Shown one piece after another: positions 1 through 12,469 of a stretch of 58,188 bases of DNA. The stretch's first letter is position 1. Each line of letters starts with the position of its first letter. The notes below the pieces were generated by a model. It did not search any database. It was not told where the DNA came from and saw only the letters and a list, made by a program, of their open reading frames with translations. Location: contig MNCI01002118.1 in the NCBI GenBank assembly GCA_015680685.1, positions 238,340 through 296,527 of the forward strand, read 5' to 3'. A program made the translations under genes and the position numbers. The stretch is from Gnetum montanum (Eukaryota > Streptophyta > Gnetopsida > Gnetales > Gnetaceae).

Positions 1-612
1 TGGATGCTCGTAGCCAAGTCGTACTTATCACACGTTCTAGCCTAGCGATGAGTAGCCGATTCCTTGACTAGCCGTACACATTGGACTACTACTGGGATTA
101 CCAAGTGCAGATCCTAGAATCCGCTACTAGGTTACCAAGCAATCACAATGCTCGTAGTCAAGTCTTACTCACGCATTGCGATGAGCAGCCGATTCCTTGA
201 TTAGCCGTACACATCCGTAGATGCTCGAAATCAAGTCGTACTCATGCGCACTAGGAAAGCAATAAATAATAATGAAATAAAACCATGTACTGCAAGGTTT
301 ATCCAATCAAGTTCATCTTTATTGCCGTACACAACTTGTGTTCAGGTTACAAAGTTGCTCGAATAAAGAGCCGTTCACTCTAGGACTCCTACTGCGGGCA
401 CATGGGAAATTAATCTAACTCTGGAGCGTTCAAACTGCCAAAGCTTCGCTACTTCTAGCCAGGATTGGAAAATGGAGTGCCACCTCTTATTTATAGATAT
501 GGCGGCAGACCGCAATATCGCGTACGCGATATCGTAGGGAAAGACGCGATATCGCAGCGGCCGCGATATTGCGTACGCGATATCGCGGCACTATGCATGT
601 TGCGTCTCATCA
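1..612 (-). mobile_element. Family-A LTR, partial, minus strand
   Basis: Read on the minus strand it starts TGATGAGA at 612, has a palindrome-rich U3, a TATA box (488-495), an R/U5 stretch with the CAGTAGGAGTCCT and CTTTATTCGAGCA blocks, and runs off the left edge. The same blocks occur on the plus strand at 55047-55869 and 57744-58188, which defines the family. It sits inside the 3' spacer of another family-A element: sequence from 613 on matches 53840 onward. Whether it is a 5' LTR, 3' LTR or solo LTR cannot be told because the other end is outside the window. The 5 bp next to it (613-617, CCCTC) would be the target duplication. Confidence 0.8.
505..600. repeat. GATATCGCGTACGCGATATC-type palindrome cluster in U3
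   Basis: Several imperfect copies of a CpG-rich palindrome (ATATCGCGTACGCGATATCG and half copies) lie directly upstream of the TATA box in element orientation. Similar clusters stand at the same place in the LTRs at 55057-55125 and 57752-57850. They may be protein-binding sites or hairpins in U3; the function is inferred only. Confidence 0.75.
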
Positions 613-2022
613 CCCTCTATGTAAGGCCCTTTCTTCTTCTCTTTTATTTTGTTTTTGGAGTGATGATTGTTCTTTGATGTGGTTGTGGACTCATGGTGGT
701 TGGTAGGATGGAACACATCAATGTGAGGTCACTGTTCATGGTATGAACTTGATCTGAACTTGGACGAATAGGTATGTTGATCATTTTAATCACATTTTTC
801 ACAAGAACCTATAGTGAACATGGTCAAGTACCATACATCCTAATCTCTATAATCCCTTCTCATCCCATTATTCACCTCACTTCTACATGCAATTATGAGC
901 CTCTTGGTTTTATGTAGTATAGTGCAACATCCCAACCATGGAAGTTGTGTGTTGTTTGGAATAAAGGCATGGTCTACATTTAGCTTCTAAAGTACCCACA
1001 AGCATCTATATAAGTGGTTATGTAAGGGAATTATGGCAGGAACCTACTTTGGGGAGGACCCACTTGCATAACTGTTGTTGATCATGGTTTGAACTAACCT
1101 TCACATCTTCTAGAACATCAATGATAGTTTCTTTGAATCTATGTGTAATTTTGGAACTACTTCTCATTATTTTCATGAATTTTTCCTACTTTTCTATTTC
1201 CATATCCATTAATATTTCTTGGCCATCTTTTGAATTAGACCTTTGGTTTCAATTTTTTGAAAACTTCGATGGTTCCAGAGTTATGCTTATTAGTCATGGG
1301 GCTAGGGATGTCTACTTGGAAATTTTTCTAACATCCTTTTTTTGAACATCATGGTAACTAATAGTAATTGATCAAAATCATGTGAATTGCTTGATGATTT
1401 TAGTTACCTCATAGCCTTGGGCATATTATGCTTTCATCATCTTATGCTTAAACATAAAATAAGGGATTTGAAAAGGGTCAATTATTAAGGAAAATTTACC
1501 AGAACTAATGTTGATTATTTGGTGAGTATAGGTGATGCTAAAAGAAATGACTAAGGAAGAAGGTCTTTTGCTAGGGATGAAAAAAAAGCTAAGAGGGGGA
1601 TAATGGAGGATATGCCCATGGATAAATCATAGTACATACAAGATAGTAGCTTAAGCATTACATGTTTGCTAGATCCATGGGACAATGAGAAGAAATTTCA
1701 ATCCATTATTCAAGAATGTTCTGCATAACTAGAGAATTATTGACATAATAATCAAGGTTGGAAGTTTACCACTGCTAGTGGTAACAAGAAGAATCATCTT
1801 TAGCAGATTTTTGAAGACCTCTAAAAATTTTGTAATCTTCAATGTCAGTCCAGCCTTTTTGTCACTTTGTCACTTTGTATGCATTGATTAGAATAAAATT
1901 TTATAATGTGACACTTAGTTTTATTATTTCAATTTGTTATGTTAAGTGTTGGTCAATAATCCCATACCTTCCCAATTTTTTAAAGGAACTTGAGGATGAG
2001 TTTTCATTTAGTCGTGGGCGTA
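613..2022 (+). mobile_element. 3' non-coding spacer of an Athila-like element
   Basis: No credible ORF. It matches the spacer of element A (about 53840-55046) in order: AAGGCCCTTTCTT near 622 and 53853, AATGTGAGGTCACTG near 719 and 53961, ACTTTGGGGAGGACCCACT near 1046 and 54276, and CAATAATCCCATACCTTCCCAAT just before the LTR. It ends in a short purine-rich tract (GTGGGCGTA) against the LTR start at 2023, as expected for a polypurine tract. The upstream pol of this element is missing because the minus-strand LTR at 1-612 interrupts it. The short ORFs here (for example 1121-1345) have no homolog in the second copy. Confidence 0.7.
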
Positions 2023-2900
2023 TGATGAAGCATCAAAGTTTCACATCGATGAATCTCCATCGATGCAGCCCTATAGACATGGTGTTCCCCATCAACAAAG
2101 CCATATCGATGTAGCTTTTGTTGTGTTTATGAGGCCCCATTGACGTAGCTCCATAATAAAGTTTATAAATATGTGTGCTCCCATTGCGTATTAGCATTCT
2201 TTGGTCAATATAATAGCCAAACTCTTGTAGTTTTATTTTGAATCCTAGAAAATAGTCAATGAGTGCCCATAATGTGGATTTGAGTTAGTTGTATGGCTTC
2301 TTATTTGAGTGACAATCTACCTAGACATATTCCATGAATGACAATAAGATCAAGATTAATACTTATTCATTGTAGCACTTTTAGTTAGATTAAATTTACT
2401 TTTAATGTAATTTATATTTGATGTACTTAGTTACTATTTACATTTTCATGCACGTTAATGAATTGGCAGAATAAGCATGACTAGTTTCAAGCATAAACAC
2501 ACATTCGCTTTCTAATCCTAGCCTAGTAGCATAGCCCTTGGTAATCCTAGTAGTGGATATGTGGATTTAGGATGTGTATGGCAAGCTGGGAACAGACACT
2601 CATCACCCATAGTCAAGTTTTGACTTTACATTCCATTGTTAATTAGTTTAAATAATTGATTTCTCTATTATCATTGGGAGTAGCATAAGGCCAAAACAAC
2701 ATTAAGAATCATATGCCTCACTTTGGACTAAACCATATGTGACAAAGCTACCACTAGTCCAAGTGGAAAGAAAGTGAACTACGATTAATGCTTAATGATC
2801 TAGATGCACAACTAGTTTCATCCACAGAATTTTATTGGATAATGCGTGAAAACTTGTGATTCATATGGTTGGGCATAGGGGGTACCTCAACTGCTCATCA
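2023..2900 (+). mobile_element. 3' LTR of the older Athila-like element
   Basis: Starts TGATGAAG and ends GCTCATCA (878 bp). The 3' half shares the family-A blocks: TTGGTAATCCTAGTAGT, AGGATGTGTATGGCAAG, and TCATATGGTTGGGCATAGGG near the end. The 5' part differs. Instead of the GATATCGCG palindromes it carries CATCGATG palindromes (around 2046-2066 and 2104-2112), so it is a diverged subfamily. A weak TATA-like TATAAATA lies near 2164. The adjacent 5 bp (TCTTT, 2901-2905) is the candidate target duplication, but its partner is lost. Confidence 0.75.
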
Positions 2901-2939
2901 TCTTTGATCTCAAAAAGATGTCTTCCCTATAAGTAAGAA

Positions 2940-3320
2940 CTCCTAGGTAGATGTCTCTAGCTTGCTAAATGCATCTCTATTTTAGTGTAGACGTCTATCC
3001 CAGCTTGTAGATATCTTTTCATGGGTGTCTCATTTGAGTCTTCATGGTATCTTTTTAGAGTCTTCATGATGTCTCTTAAGAGTCTTTAGGGTATCTTGTT
3101 AAAGTTTTCATGACATCTCTTTAGAGTCTTTACAATGTCTTGTTAGAGTCTTTATGACATCTCATCGAATTCTTCATAATATCTTTTAAGAGTCTTCATG
3201 ACATCTTGTTAGAGTCTTTGCAACATCTCTTAAGGGTTGTCATGACATCTCTTAGTAGACATCTCCCCTACTTTATAGACATCTCCCTCCTCATGTAGAG
3301 GTCTTCCTTGTAAGCCTAGC
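2940..3320. repeat. Composite minisatellite: 22-bp array inside 20-bp units
   Basis: From 3036 to 3255 ten units follow in exact 22-bp register with no indel, consensus close to GAGTCTTCATGACATCTCTTAA. Flanking units on both sides (about 2950-3030 and 3256-3315) keep a 20-bp period built on TAGACATCTCCC. Both unit types share GACATCT, so the two arrays probably have a common origin. No ORF spans it. Confidence 0.9.
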
Positions 3321-4400
3321 ACTATAATAAATTTGTTTCCCACAAAGTTTAGTATTTTATATGAGCCTAGAGTTTGGTTTGCTTAGCTTCTAGTCTTCTT
3401 AAACTCTTATTAAAATCTTCTATCTCTATTTGAACTTTTTTATTTTCTTTTGAGGTCTCAAGTATTAGACACTTTTCTTGCATAAGTGTGTATTCCTTAG
3501 CTTTGGACATTAGTTGGTTTGTAGTTTTTCCTATCGTTTATCTTGATTCTTATATTGTTGAAACTATATTCAATTCATTTGAACTTAGTAATGATGATAT
3601 TTTTATGATTATTTGATAGTTGAGTTGGATCCATTATATTTTTGAATTTCCTTGATGAGTTGAATTTCTTTGATCTAGTTGTCACCCTTTGCGATCAGTT
3701 TGGATTGCCATGTTTGTATGTTTGTTAGATGATTGGATGTTGAAGCTAGAATCAAGTTTGTATGGCCAATTGGAGATGGGATCCATGGAGTTCTTTGTTC
3801 TTTTGACCTTTACTACTATGCATTAGTGTAGCTTTCATTATAGGCCCCATCCTATATGAGAGTGTGATTCCATGGTTCATTGATTTTCTTTTATTTATTG
3901 CATCTAAAACATTAAAGGTGAGTCTTGGAGATTCTTGTAACACCAATATATATTATAGTATGATTGGATAAGTCTTGATAGAAACTAATTGCTAAATCAT
4001 CCAGTGGAATTTTGGAAGTTAATTGTAAGCCCTAGATTTGGGATGTGTCTCATGCATCCAGTGTTTGTGGTTTTCATGCACATGGTCGAGGTTTCTATCT
4101 CCTAGGTTTTCATCCTTACCTTCTAGCTTACACCTATAGATTTGAAGTATGTTTTAGGCTTCTTAGTAAGTTTCCTATTTTATTTAGAGGCCCTTAGAAG
4201 GCTTCAACATGTTCTTATGCATCTCGACTTTCATCCAAAAAAAGAAAGTGAAGTATGGTGGCAAGGGTGCACTAGCTTCCTTATGCTAGTGCACCCTCTA
4301 CATTAGCATAGGGGTGTTGACAAATCCCTCTTTTTACCTTGGTTTGAATGCTTTTCATTTTTGGGTACATTCTAGAATCTTTTGGTTTTGCTAATGGACC
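3321..4400. other. Eroded intergenic DNA, nothing recognised
   Basis: AT-rich sequence with stops in all frames. The only ORF of note (3752-3946, minus) has no recognisable domain. A CTAGTGCACCCT motif is repeated in both orientations near 4267-4303. No LTR termini, PBS or tRNA was found. Confidence 0.5.
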
Positions 4401-4911
4401 TTTGTTGATGTCTAGATGCTAGCAAATCCCTACCATTATGCTATGAAAATTATAAATACTGCAAACGAGTTCCATATAGAATGAACCTAGTTCCAAGCAT
4501 TTTCCTTTGGATTTTGGTGTCTGGTTTCATGTGCAGAGCTCTTCCTCCCTTGGGTAAGTGATTTCTTCATTGTTTTATGTTTTTTTTGAGTCATCACTTT
4601 CACAAGTATGGCTATTCACTATTAGAGTGCTACCATGCTTATATAGCTCATAACCAGTTGATCAATGTAGAGTTTAGTGTTTGCATAGTGAATAAAGCTT
4701 ATGGTTTTTCCTTTTTTTGTTACATATTTGATATCTTAAACATTAAAATACCAAAAATATTATAAAACATTAAAACCATAAATATGTTTATTCTTTCCTT
4801 GTTTTCATAAGTCGCAATGATTCAAACTTATCCAAGGAGGTTACAATTATATGACATGGTATTAGGTCATCAAAGTTGTTATTAAGAACCATTTAATTTA
4901 TATTTGTATTT

Positions 4912-4942
<31 letters not shown>

Positions 4943-5290
4943 GTGTTGTACCTATTCCTTGAGGAATTGCAACATAAGCATTGCTCCCATCTCTAAGTGG
5001 GATTGCAATGCATGTGTGTTTATTATTGTTTGTTTATTTCTTATAATTATAAAATCCATAAAAAAATATAAAACATAAAATTCTAAATATTTTTTCAACT
5101 TCATACCGCAGCAACATGGGTTTTCACTTGTATCATATGTATTATAAGCTCTTTTATATTTATTGAATGAAATAATATACATGAGTATTCTTGGCAATTA
5201 AATCAACATCATCCTTGAAGCTTATGACCAGATTGCATTCTGATTTGTATGATATATCCCATTGACCCAAATCTGGTAGGATCCCTATCA
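4401..5290 (+). mobile_element. Probable LTR relic (3' end at 5290)
   Basis: The right boundary is supported. The sequence ends CTATCA and is followed at once by TTGGCACTATTACTATGGAGGAC, the same primer-binding/leader motif as in element A (9954 on). A TATAAATA at 4451-4458 fits a U3 promoter. The left end is not resolved; 4401 is only a guess. It contains a (TG)n tract. Confidence 0.45.
4917..4942. repeat. (TG)n microsatellite
   Basis: About 13 TG dinucleotides in an unbroken run, preceded by TGTGTATG. Confidence 0.95.
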
Positions 5291-6140
5291 TTGGCACTAT
5301 TACTATGGAGGACATTGATAAATTATTTGAAAATAATTTTAAATTATTGATTTTAATTTTTATTCATATTAAGTGTGTGTTTTAGTGTTATATTTGTAGG
5401 TTGAAAATACAAATGAAATGGAAGATAGCAATTGTACCATAAGTGTAGATGTGAAAATCATGGGACTAGGTCTATATCCTTCTCTTCAACTTGCAAAGAG
5501 AAAAATCATTCAAGCCAAACTAAATTCCATACTTATGAGGTCTTGATAAATATCCCTAACCACAATTCAATTGCAATATCTATATTAGAAATGAGTTCTA
5601 TTGCTATGTTTAGTGGAGATAACATGATGGCACCTAATGTTGATGTTGTCACCATGTCTATGACTATGATGGCAACACGAGTAGTTAAAAAAATAATATT
5701 TACTTGAAAAGAATCTAGACCTTGGTAGTCCAATGGTGGAGATTCAAATTAGTGACAAGAATCATTGCCTATGTCTCTGTGACTTTGGTTCAAGAGTTAA
5801 TCTCATCTCATTGTAGTAGTACCTTGATTGGGGGCTTTCTCCTCTTAAGCATACCAACATTTGGATAGAGATAGTAGGCTAATCATATGCACATCCCATG
5901 GGATAGTTATGTAGTGTAATCACTTTTGTTGTAGGTTGGTCATATTTCACTAATTTCCTACTGCTTAGATTAGAATATAAGATGGAAGAGGACCTTCCTA
6001 TTATCATGGGAAGAGCCAAGTTAAGCACTATAAATGCCAAGTTGGTTTTCCAAGACCTTACCTTTAAGATTAATAGAAGGGATAAAATCAAAAGGATGAA
6101 GTACAAGAGAATACCCTATAATTATTCTTGGTTCTAGTGC
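5291..6140 (+). pseudogene. Athila-like leader and aspartic protease relic
   Basis: It begins with a PBS-like TTGGCACTATTACTATGGAGG. After a short, unrecognisable gag remnant, 5740-6110 translates in broken frames to a retroelement protease: CDFGSRVNLIS (active-site region, normally D-S/T-G), a WSYFTNFLLLRLEYK strand, then LPIIMGRAKLSTINAK, the counterpart of the family's ILGRPFL..A motif. The protease of element A (12480-12800) shows the same landmarks in the same order (DLGFGVNLIS, CGWSYPSDFLVIQV, FPMIMERAWLST). Most of gag and all of RT/IN are missing. From about 6310 (AGTCATGGGGGAGA) it resembles the sequence just past integrase in element A (53144), so the middle was probably deleted. 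Confidence 0.6.
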
Positions 6141-9100
6141 ACTATGGCCATAAGCCATTAAAAAAACCTAGACTGTGGCCATAAGTCTTTTAAAAAACTA
6201 GATTGAGCATCTTTTGGGAAATACTTGGTGTACTATAATAAATATCATTCCCATCTAAGAATGATAAATGCTCAATTTACTACTCAAAGGCTTCTTAGGT
6301 GATAGGAATTGATTAGTCATGGGGGAGAAATTATCTATACCATGTCAAAGTTTTATTTTCCTACTATTATCATTTGTGCAATTAATAACAATTAGTGTGT
6401 TTAGTTATAATTTTTTCACTTGTTGAGCTTAATGGATAATCAATCATGAGATTTTCTTTTCTTTTAGAGTGTTTTTTATTTGTGTATATGGGTAAATTAG
6501 TTTAGGTTCTTTATGAATGCTCATCCAATAAGCCAATGGTAGATGAGTGAGCTACATATGCAATGATGATGAGAAAGCACCAAATGAGTCCAATGTGGAG
6601 ATTTGATTAACAAAATTATCATGTAACAATATTCATACACCAATTTTTATTTTATTCATCATTGGTAAACTAGGCTTAGATTCAATGGGGAACAAGGACT
6701 CACACTATAAGTGGTGAAGCTAATGCTATTAGAATTTTTGGTAGATGGTAGGTCCACATCTTAGGGTGTGAGCTCTTGAATCCTAAAATAGTTTTTGATC
6801 ATTGGTACAAAAAGGGTGTGTCATTGAGGATCCTTATGATTATTGAATAGGTCTAATTGGTGTGTTTGAACCAAGGTACATATGGTACCTTGCCTAGCCA
6901 TCTTGATCAAAAGAGGTTTATGATGTCATGAACCTATGCGTAGCATGTGGTAAATGATGAATTCTCATGTTCGTGCAAGTGAAAGACTGAAGGTGGTGAT
7001 TTGGCACTTCATTTATTCCTTTGATTTCCATGCTCCATCAAAAATCCTCTAAATCCTCTTCCTATGAAAGAAATAGGAATAAAAATATATATGATGGGAA
7101 AAAAAGAGAAGAAAGAAAAAAATGATGAACTTATGATAAAATGAAAAGAAAATTTGAAAACAAAGAGAAGAGAAAAAAGTGAACAAGTAATGGAAAGAAT
7201 AGTATACTTTCAAGCTTATCAATTGTACAAATTGGTATGTTTACCATCCAAATTGATCTCATAGTTACTTATATCAAAGTCAAACTAGTGATTAAACCTA
7301 TAGATATGTAAACTTTTCTCATGTTTAATCCATTTCCTAGATCACATGACTTTCCACAATGTTGTAGTCTAAGATAATCTCTTGCTCATCCCTACTCATG
7401 GCCATGAATGCCCTGTAGTGATAGAAAAATTTAACATTGGAAATTTAATAGATCTACACAGAATAGTTTTATGTTAAGATCTACAAGCCTTGGAAATGAT
7501 CCGAGGTGCCTTAAGTAGTCTTGTCGATCATGTAAGGACTTAAAAGTCTATTACTAAATGAAAATAAGTGAAAATGAGTGAGAAAAGGAGCAAACAATAG
7601 TTCCAACACTAGATTTGTGAGAGAATCAAGAGATCATATGAAAATAATAGGAAAAGATATGGCCAAAACAATTGCAAACTTTATATTAATATTGCAAAAG
7701 TACAAGGTAAGAAAATACAAATTGGAAGCCTCCAGGCTCTTAAAGTGTGGAAGTATGAATGTTCCATAGATCTCTATATAAGTGTTGTCAAAGCTTTGAT
7801 ATGTAGGTGGATGATGTGCATTTTGTAGTCCTCTTAAAAACATCTGGCTTTGCTCAATCTATGAGCTACAAATAGGTTCTTGATGCTCTTAATGATTAGC
7901 ATTGGAAAAATGTCTTTGGGCTTTTAGATATTTTCTCTACTCTAAAAGTCTCAAGTTTGGAAGAGTTTTGATTATCCAAAAGTCTCCAAAAATGGTATCG
8001 ATTCTTGTTTTTATAGGTCATAATTTGCTATTTCTATGTTGACTTCACTTGGACAAGTTTCTAGGCATTATACATAGCTTTGTTGGCACTCACTATGGCA
8101 AGAAATTGCAGCATTTTTTTTATAGCGTTTTTGAGTAATTACAAAGGGAATGCCAACATTTTTGATATCATGAGGCTTAATTAAATTATTCTAGCATAAT
8201 TCATGACATCTTTTCATGTCCCATGCCATGAATTACACTTTACAAAGTAATAATGCTCCAAGACTTTGTATAATAGGGCTACAAGATTGATTTTCTAAAG
8301 GGAAATTGAGGCATTTATTTTTTCATTTAAATCAAACCAAAATTACATGACAATTACAAAAAAGGGACTTAAGTCTTTTGCTTTGGTTACAAGGATTTCC
8401 TATTAACCAAAATTTCTTTGAGATGTTTCATTGGCTCCTCTTTGTTAATGTCTAGAGGATTGACCTGAAAGACATCAACAAAGAATGTGAAACATTGCTG
8501 CAAGTTCATTATCAATGCTTCTCTCTCCACAGTTGATTATGTAGCTATCAAATCATTCTAAGAAGTACTCATGATGATGAAGTAAGGTTAAGATGGAATG
8601 GTAAAAATTTTAAGTGAGGTATTTTGGCTACATGTTTACTTGGGAATGGATAACAGGCTAATGAAGAATTCCAAATGTGTTGACATTATGATCATGATGT
8701 AGTCATATTATCATTGGTTGATGAGGTCTTTGCACTTCATGTTCAATTAATTAGTTACATGTGCTTAGATTCAAAGAAACTACTACTTTGGTATTGGCTA
8801 CTTTGGCCACTTAGCTCATTTTTTGAGCCATTGGTTACTTTTTTTCTAGGATACATTTGGCAACTTGGCTTTCTTGGCATTTTCCCATATTTTTTTGGGA
8901 GTTAAACCTTATTTGGGTTTTAATGTGAAGGCTGAACTTTTCTTGTCTCACTAACTGAAGTGTTTGGAGATTTCAGCAACCTAATCGATAGAGCATATCA
9001 TAGAAAATGTCACATGGCCATGATACATGAATGTAAATCATAGGTTTTCATATTTAGCAAGGTAGGAAAGGATAAAATTGGTATATGGTTATGGCTTACA

Positions 9101-9288
9101 AAAGGTAACAGAAATGATATGAGGCAAGCACTATTTGAATGGTTAATCAATCTAACCAAATTTCATGTATTGAGATCATGTGGTAACTCCTTATTGTGAT
9201 GAGTCACATCTCTATGATGATTCCAAGTTCATGTTGCAATGAAATTTTGAGCAATTTGAGGGTTTGAATGTGAGTGAAATGATTAGAG
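6141..9288. other. Degenerate retroelement-derived or intergenic DNA
   Basis: About 6310-7000 looks like the post-integrase spacer of the Athila-like relic to its left (TCATGGGGGAGA shared with 53144). An A/G-rich stretch lies at 7085-7200. The rest is AT-rich with stops in all frames. The ORFs at 7578-7769 and 8714-8905 show no domain and are treated as chance. Confidence 0.4.
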
Positions 9289-9442
9289 TTGGTATTAGAG
9301 CCAAGCTCTTGTTCCATCCATGTTGTCTGTAGTTCGTAGACTGCTGAATAGGTAAGTCATGCAGTAAGGGCCAAGGGAAAGCATGTAAGATGCACACTAG
9401 AGAGGGAATGATTTGACCACAACTTTCATCATGGCAAGATTG
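9289..9442 (+). other. Met-tRNA-type primer-binding-like motif and short tail
   Basis: TTGGTATTAGAGCCAAGCTC at 9289-9308 closely resembles the TGGTATCAGAGC motif complementary to initiator tRNA-Met, used by many LTR retrotransposons and by caulimovirids. No matching LTR end or gag was recognised around it, so the parent element is unknown. It is cut at about 9442 by the truncated 5' LTR of element A. Confidence 0.35.
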
Positions 9443-9953
9443 ATGCATTAACTATTAGGTTCCTTAGTTAATTAATGCTTTCCTTAGTTAATTACTGTGC
9501 TCTCTCTCACCCTACAACTCTCCTAAGTAAGCACACTCAGTACAATCACTTCAATCATGCATGTAATGCTTGGTAACCCAGTAACGATTAGCATTTGGTA
9601 ATCCCAGTAGTGTTGCACTAGTTCAGGATGTGTACGGAAAGTGAAAATGGATGTTGGTGTTAGGAGTAGTTAAAGCATAGTTGAGTAGTTAAATCAAAGT
9701 TAGTTACTTAGTTATCTCTCTCCTCCCTTTGTAGAACTAGGACATAAAAACATAAAAACTATAAAAATTATGTACCTCAAGTTTACTTAATCATACAATC
9801 ATGCTATATAAGTAAGCTTGGGAAGACAATGATTGATCAACCCATCCTTGTTCCACTAAGGTGGGTAAGCACTTAGTCCTTGGAATTCAACCGGATCATG
9901 CATGGACACTCGTATTCATATGGTTGAGCATAGGGATACCTTGTCGCTCATCA
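9443..9953 (+). mobile_element. 5' LTR of element A, lacking U3
   Basis: Collinear with about 55370-55869 of the 3' LTR, from TTAGTTAATTAATG and TCTCTCTCACC through AAGCATGCATGTAATGC-like and GGATGTGTA blocks to the terminal CGCTCATCA. The first ~300 bp (U3 with palindromes and TATA) are missing, so no promoter remains and no left target duplication can be checked. Confidence 0.85.
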
Positions 9954-9973
9954 TTGGCACCATTGCTAGGGAC
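9954..9973 (+). promoter_or_regulatory. Primer-binding site / leader start of element A
   Basis: TTGGCACCATTGCTAGGGAC abuts the LTR end directly. It is of the TTGGCGCCGTTGCCGGGGA type found after 5' LTRs of plant Athila-like elements. Sister motif at 5291. Confidence 0.7.
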
Positions 9974-10539
9974 TTTGTTGTTTGTGCACTAATTAGAACT
10001 TAGGAAATATTTCTCATCATTAGAAAAAACCCTTAGGGTTGGTTACAAGAAAATATATATAATAATATATAATACATTGCATATTGAATAGACAATCATG
10101 TCTTCTTCTTCATATGAAAGTGTAGGTTTGATACAAGGAACAATCGAAGGTGTAGTACACATGATAATCCGCCAATCCCTCAATAGTTTTACATGGTATA
10201 TGTTCATCCTGATGAGTATATACCAAACTTTATCTTTATCCTCCACCAAGATGAACAACTGCGTTTGCGAGATTTAGAAGGTAACATAGTGTTACCTCTT
10301 GATCGCTCAGTCCCAGGCATGCTTCTTCGTGATCTCACACGAATTGGTATGCAACACTTATAGGCAGAGTATGTTGTGCATGATCATGACTTGAGAGAGT
10401 ATTGGCCCACAGAGGCACATCATCAAAGGGATTTACAACAAGAGAGACATCATGAATCCATGAAGGGAAAGTTGTCATAGAATGTCCCACATGTCCTCAG
10501 TGAAAATGAGGGGGGTGAACTTGCCTTAGGCAGTCGCCC

Positions 10540-12070
10540 ACACAATGATGTTCCTCCCGTTGAATTCAGTTAAGGGGTTGTGTATCAGAATCTTTACTCA
10601 ACTATCCATAACCCGGATTCTGGTACCGACAAACATAAAGGGTCTAAGAAAGGAACACGAACACATGACAAAGATGGACATTCCAATTGTAACCAAGATC
10701 AAGGCCATGACCACTGAAGAGAAGGAAGCAGGCACCGACATGGTGATGATCCTCCTTCTTCTTCACCTTCATCATCTCCTTCACCCTCTCCTTCAGGATT
10801 TGGATGCAGACATAAGGAAAAAGACCATGAGGATAAGGGTAGGAGAAATGGGAGTCATAGACAAAATAGTCAAGAAAGGGGATGAGGGAACTCTAGAAAA
10901 ACACACGGCGAAAGAAGGGAGAGTACGGAACATCATGGGCATCATAAAAACCACAAACGAGATGGTCACGTAAACCCCTACTCACTACTCAAAGTATGTT
11001 AGACATAACTAAGGCCGTTAGGATCCCAACAAGGCACCAAAAGGATAGTAGGATTAAGAGATTAGACATGAACAATATCCCATGATTTGAAGGGGGATAC
11101 AATGCTGATTCTCAAAATCATCTACAAGAATTTTATGATGCATGTGCCTTACAAAACATAGAAAATAAATAGCAAAAATTAAAGTTTTCTCCACAAACAC
11201 TAATCAAAGAAGCAGAAAGCTGGTACCGGTCCTTAGAACCAGAATCCATTTGTAGGTGGAGTACCATGTTAGAATTGTTCAACGATAAGTACCAAATGTA
11301 CTCCTGAGTGTCCAACCTACAAAAGCAAATCCAAGGGTAGAAACAAAGAGGAAATGAACCCTTGGATGCTACCATGGGCCGATATTATGCACTATTACAT
11401 TGTTGTCCTGGCCATGGTTATTCGCAAAGGGATTAACTACACCATCTCGTAGATGGGCTTAGGCATGAAATGCAAAGAATCCTTGGGACTTATGCCCAAG
11501 GAAGACTATCCGAGCTTAGGATCCATCAAGTACAACGATTATGGGAGCAAGTTGCTAAAGAGGAAGGTGAGTTACGGAAAAGAGAAAGTGTGGAGGAATA
11601 TAATAGAGATCCTTCCCTTTGAAAGAAGGGAGTAAGATTTTGTGAGGATGAAGAAGAGTCACCACTCAAAGAGATGGTAAATAGGAAAACTTTTCCTATT
11701 CAAAAACTTTCATTGGAAGTATCGACAAAGGTGGACCAAATGTGGGACTCCCTAGATGATAAATTTCAAATCGTTCTCAAAATAGTAGAGGAGTCTAAAG
11801 AGCAAGGTAGTGAATGGGAAAAGAGAAAAAAGAGAGAAGTAGAATATGCAGGTAACAAGGGTAAGGGCAAAGTTGCCATCATTGAAGAGGTTGTGGATTC
11901 AAATACAGACAATGATAGTGGATGTGAGATATGCCAATATGACCATCCTAAGGGATGTTGCCCTATAATCTTACATCTGAAGGAGTCTGGGGTGTATGCA
12001 CTCAACCCACGATTAAACAAAAGGCAAACACCTTGAAGGTTAGCTTATCCTCAAGGTAACCCAAGGAAAT
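10540..12070 (+). pseudogene. gag of element A, broken
   Basis: A low-complexity, charged His/Ser/Arg-rich N-terminal part (about 10620-10980) precedes a capsid-like domain at 11080-11460. In shifting frames that domain shows SQNHLQEFYDACALQN, EAESWYRSLEPESI, then ELFNDKYQMYS, the Retrotrans_gag pattern. A coiled-coil-like charged stretch (11674-11900) and a Cys/His cluster CEICQYDHPKGCC near 11925-11965 follow, the last a possible nucleocapsid knuckle. At least four stops or frameshifts interrupt it. Gag would form the virus-like particle that packages element RNA; this copy cannot. Confidence 0.7.
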
Positions 12071-12469
12071 TCCACCAACCCTTAACATATTATCCAAGTG
12101 GAACTCCACCACAACCAATTGAGTAATATGAATAGTAGCAATACCAACAATCATGGGGAATGCCACCACCACGGCAACAGTACCCTTATCGGCAACCTGA
12201 CCTATATGGATATTACGTGTAGTAGCCAATCTCTCCATGTGACTGTACTGGTCACATTGCTCCTCAACCTCACTACCAAGCCCATGAGCACTATAGGACT
12301 CCTTCTTCTAGGGGTGATGCTCCATAGACATACTATCCTTTTCATCTAGCTACACCTCTTCCACCCATATCTCCATTACCACTTGCTCTAGCTATGTAGG
12401 GTGAACTCCCTGCCCAACCGCATATCTTCCTAGGAAATTCTTTAATCCTGGGAGTCCTCTTATATAATT

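Noticed and set aside
1121-2114. ORFs at 1121-1345 and 1842-2114
   Set aside because: Hydrophobic AT-rich frames in a retroelement spacer; the second crosses the spacer/LTR boundary at 2023.
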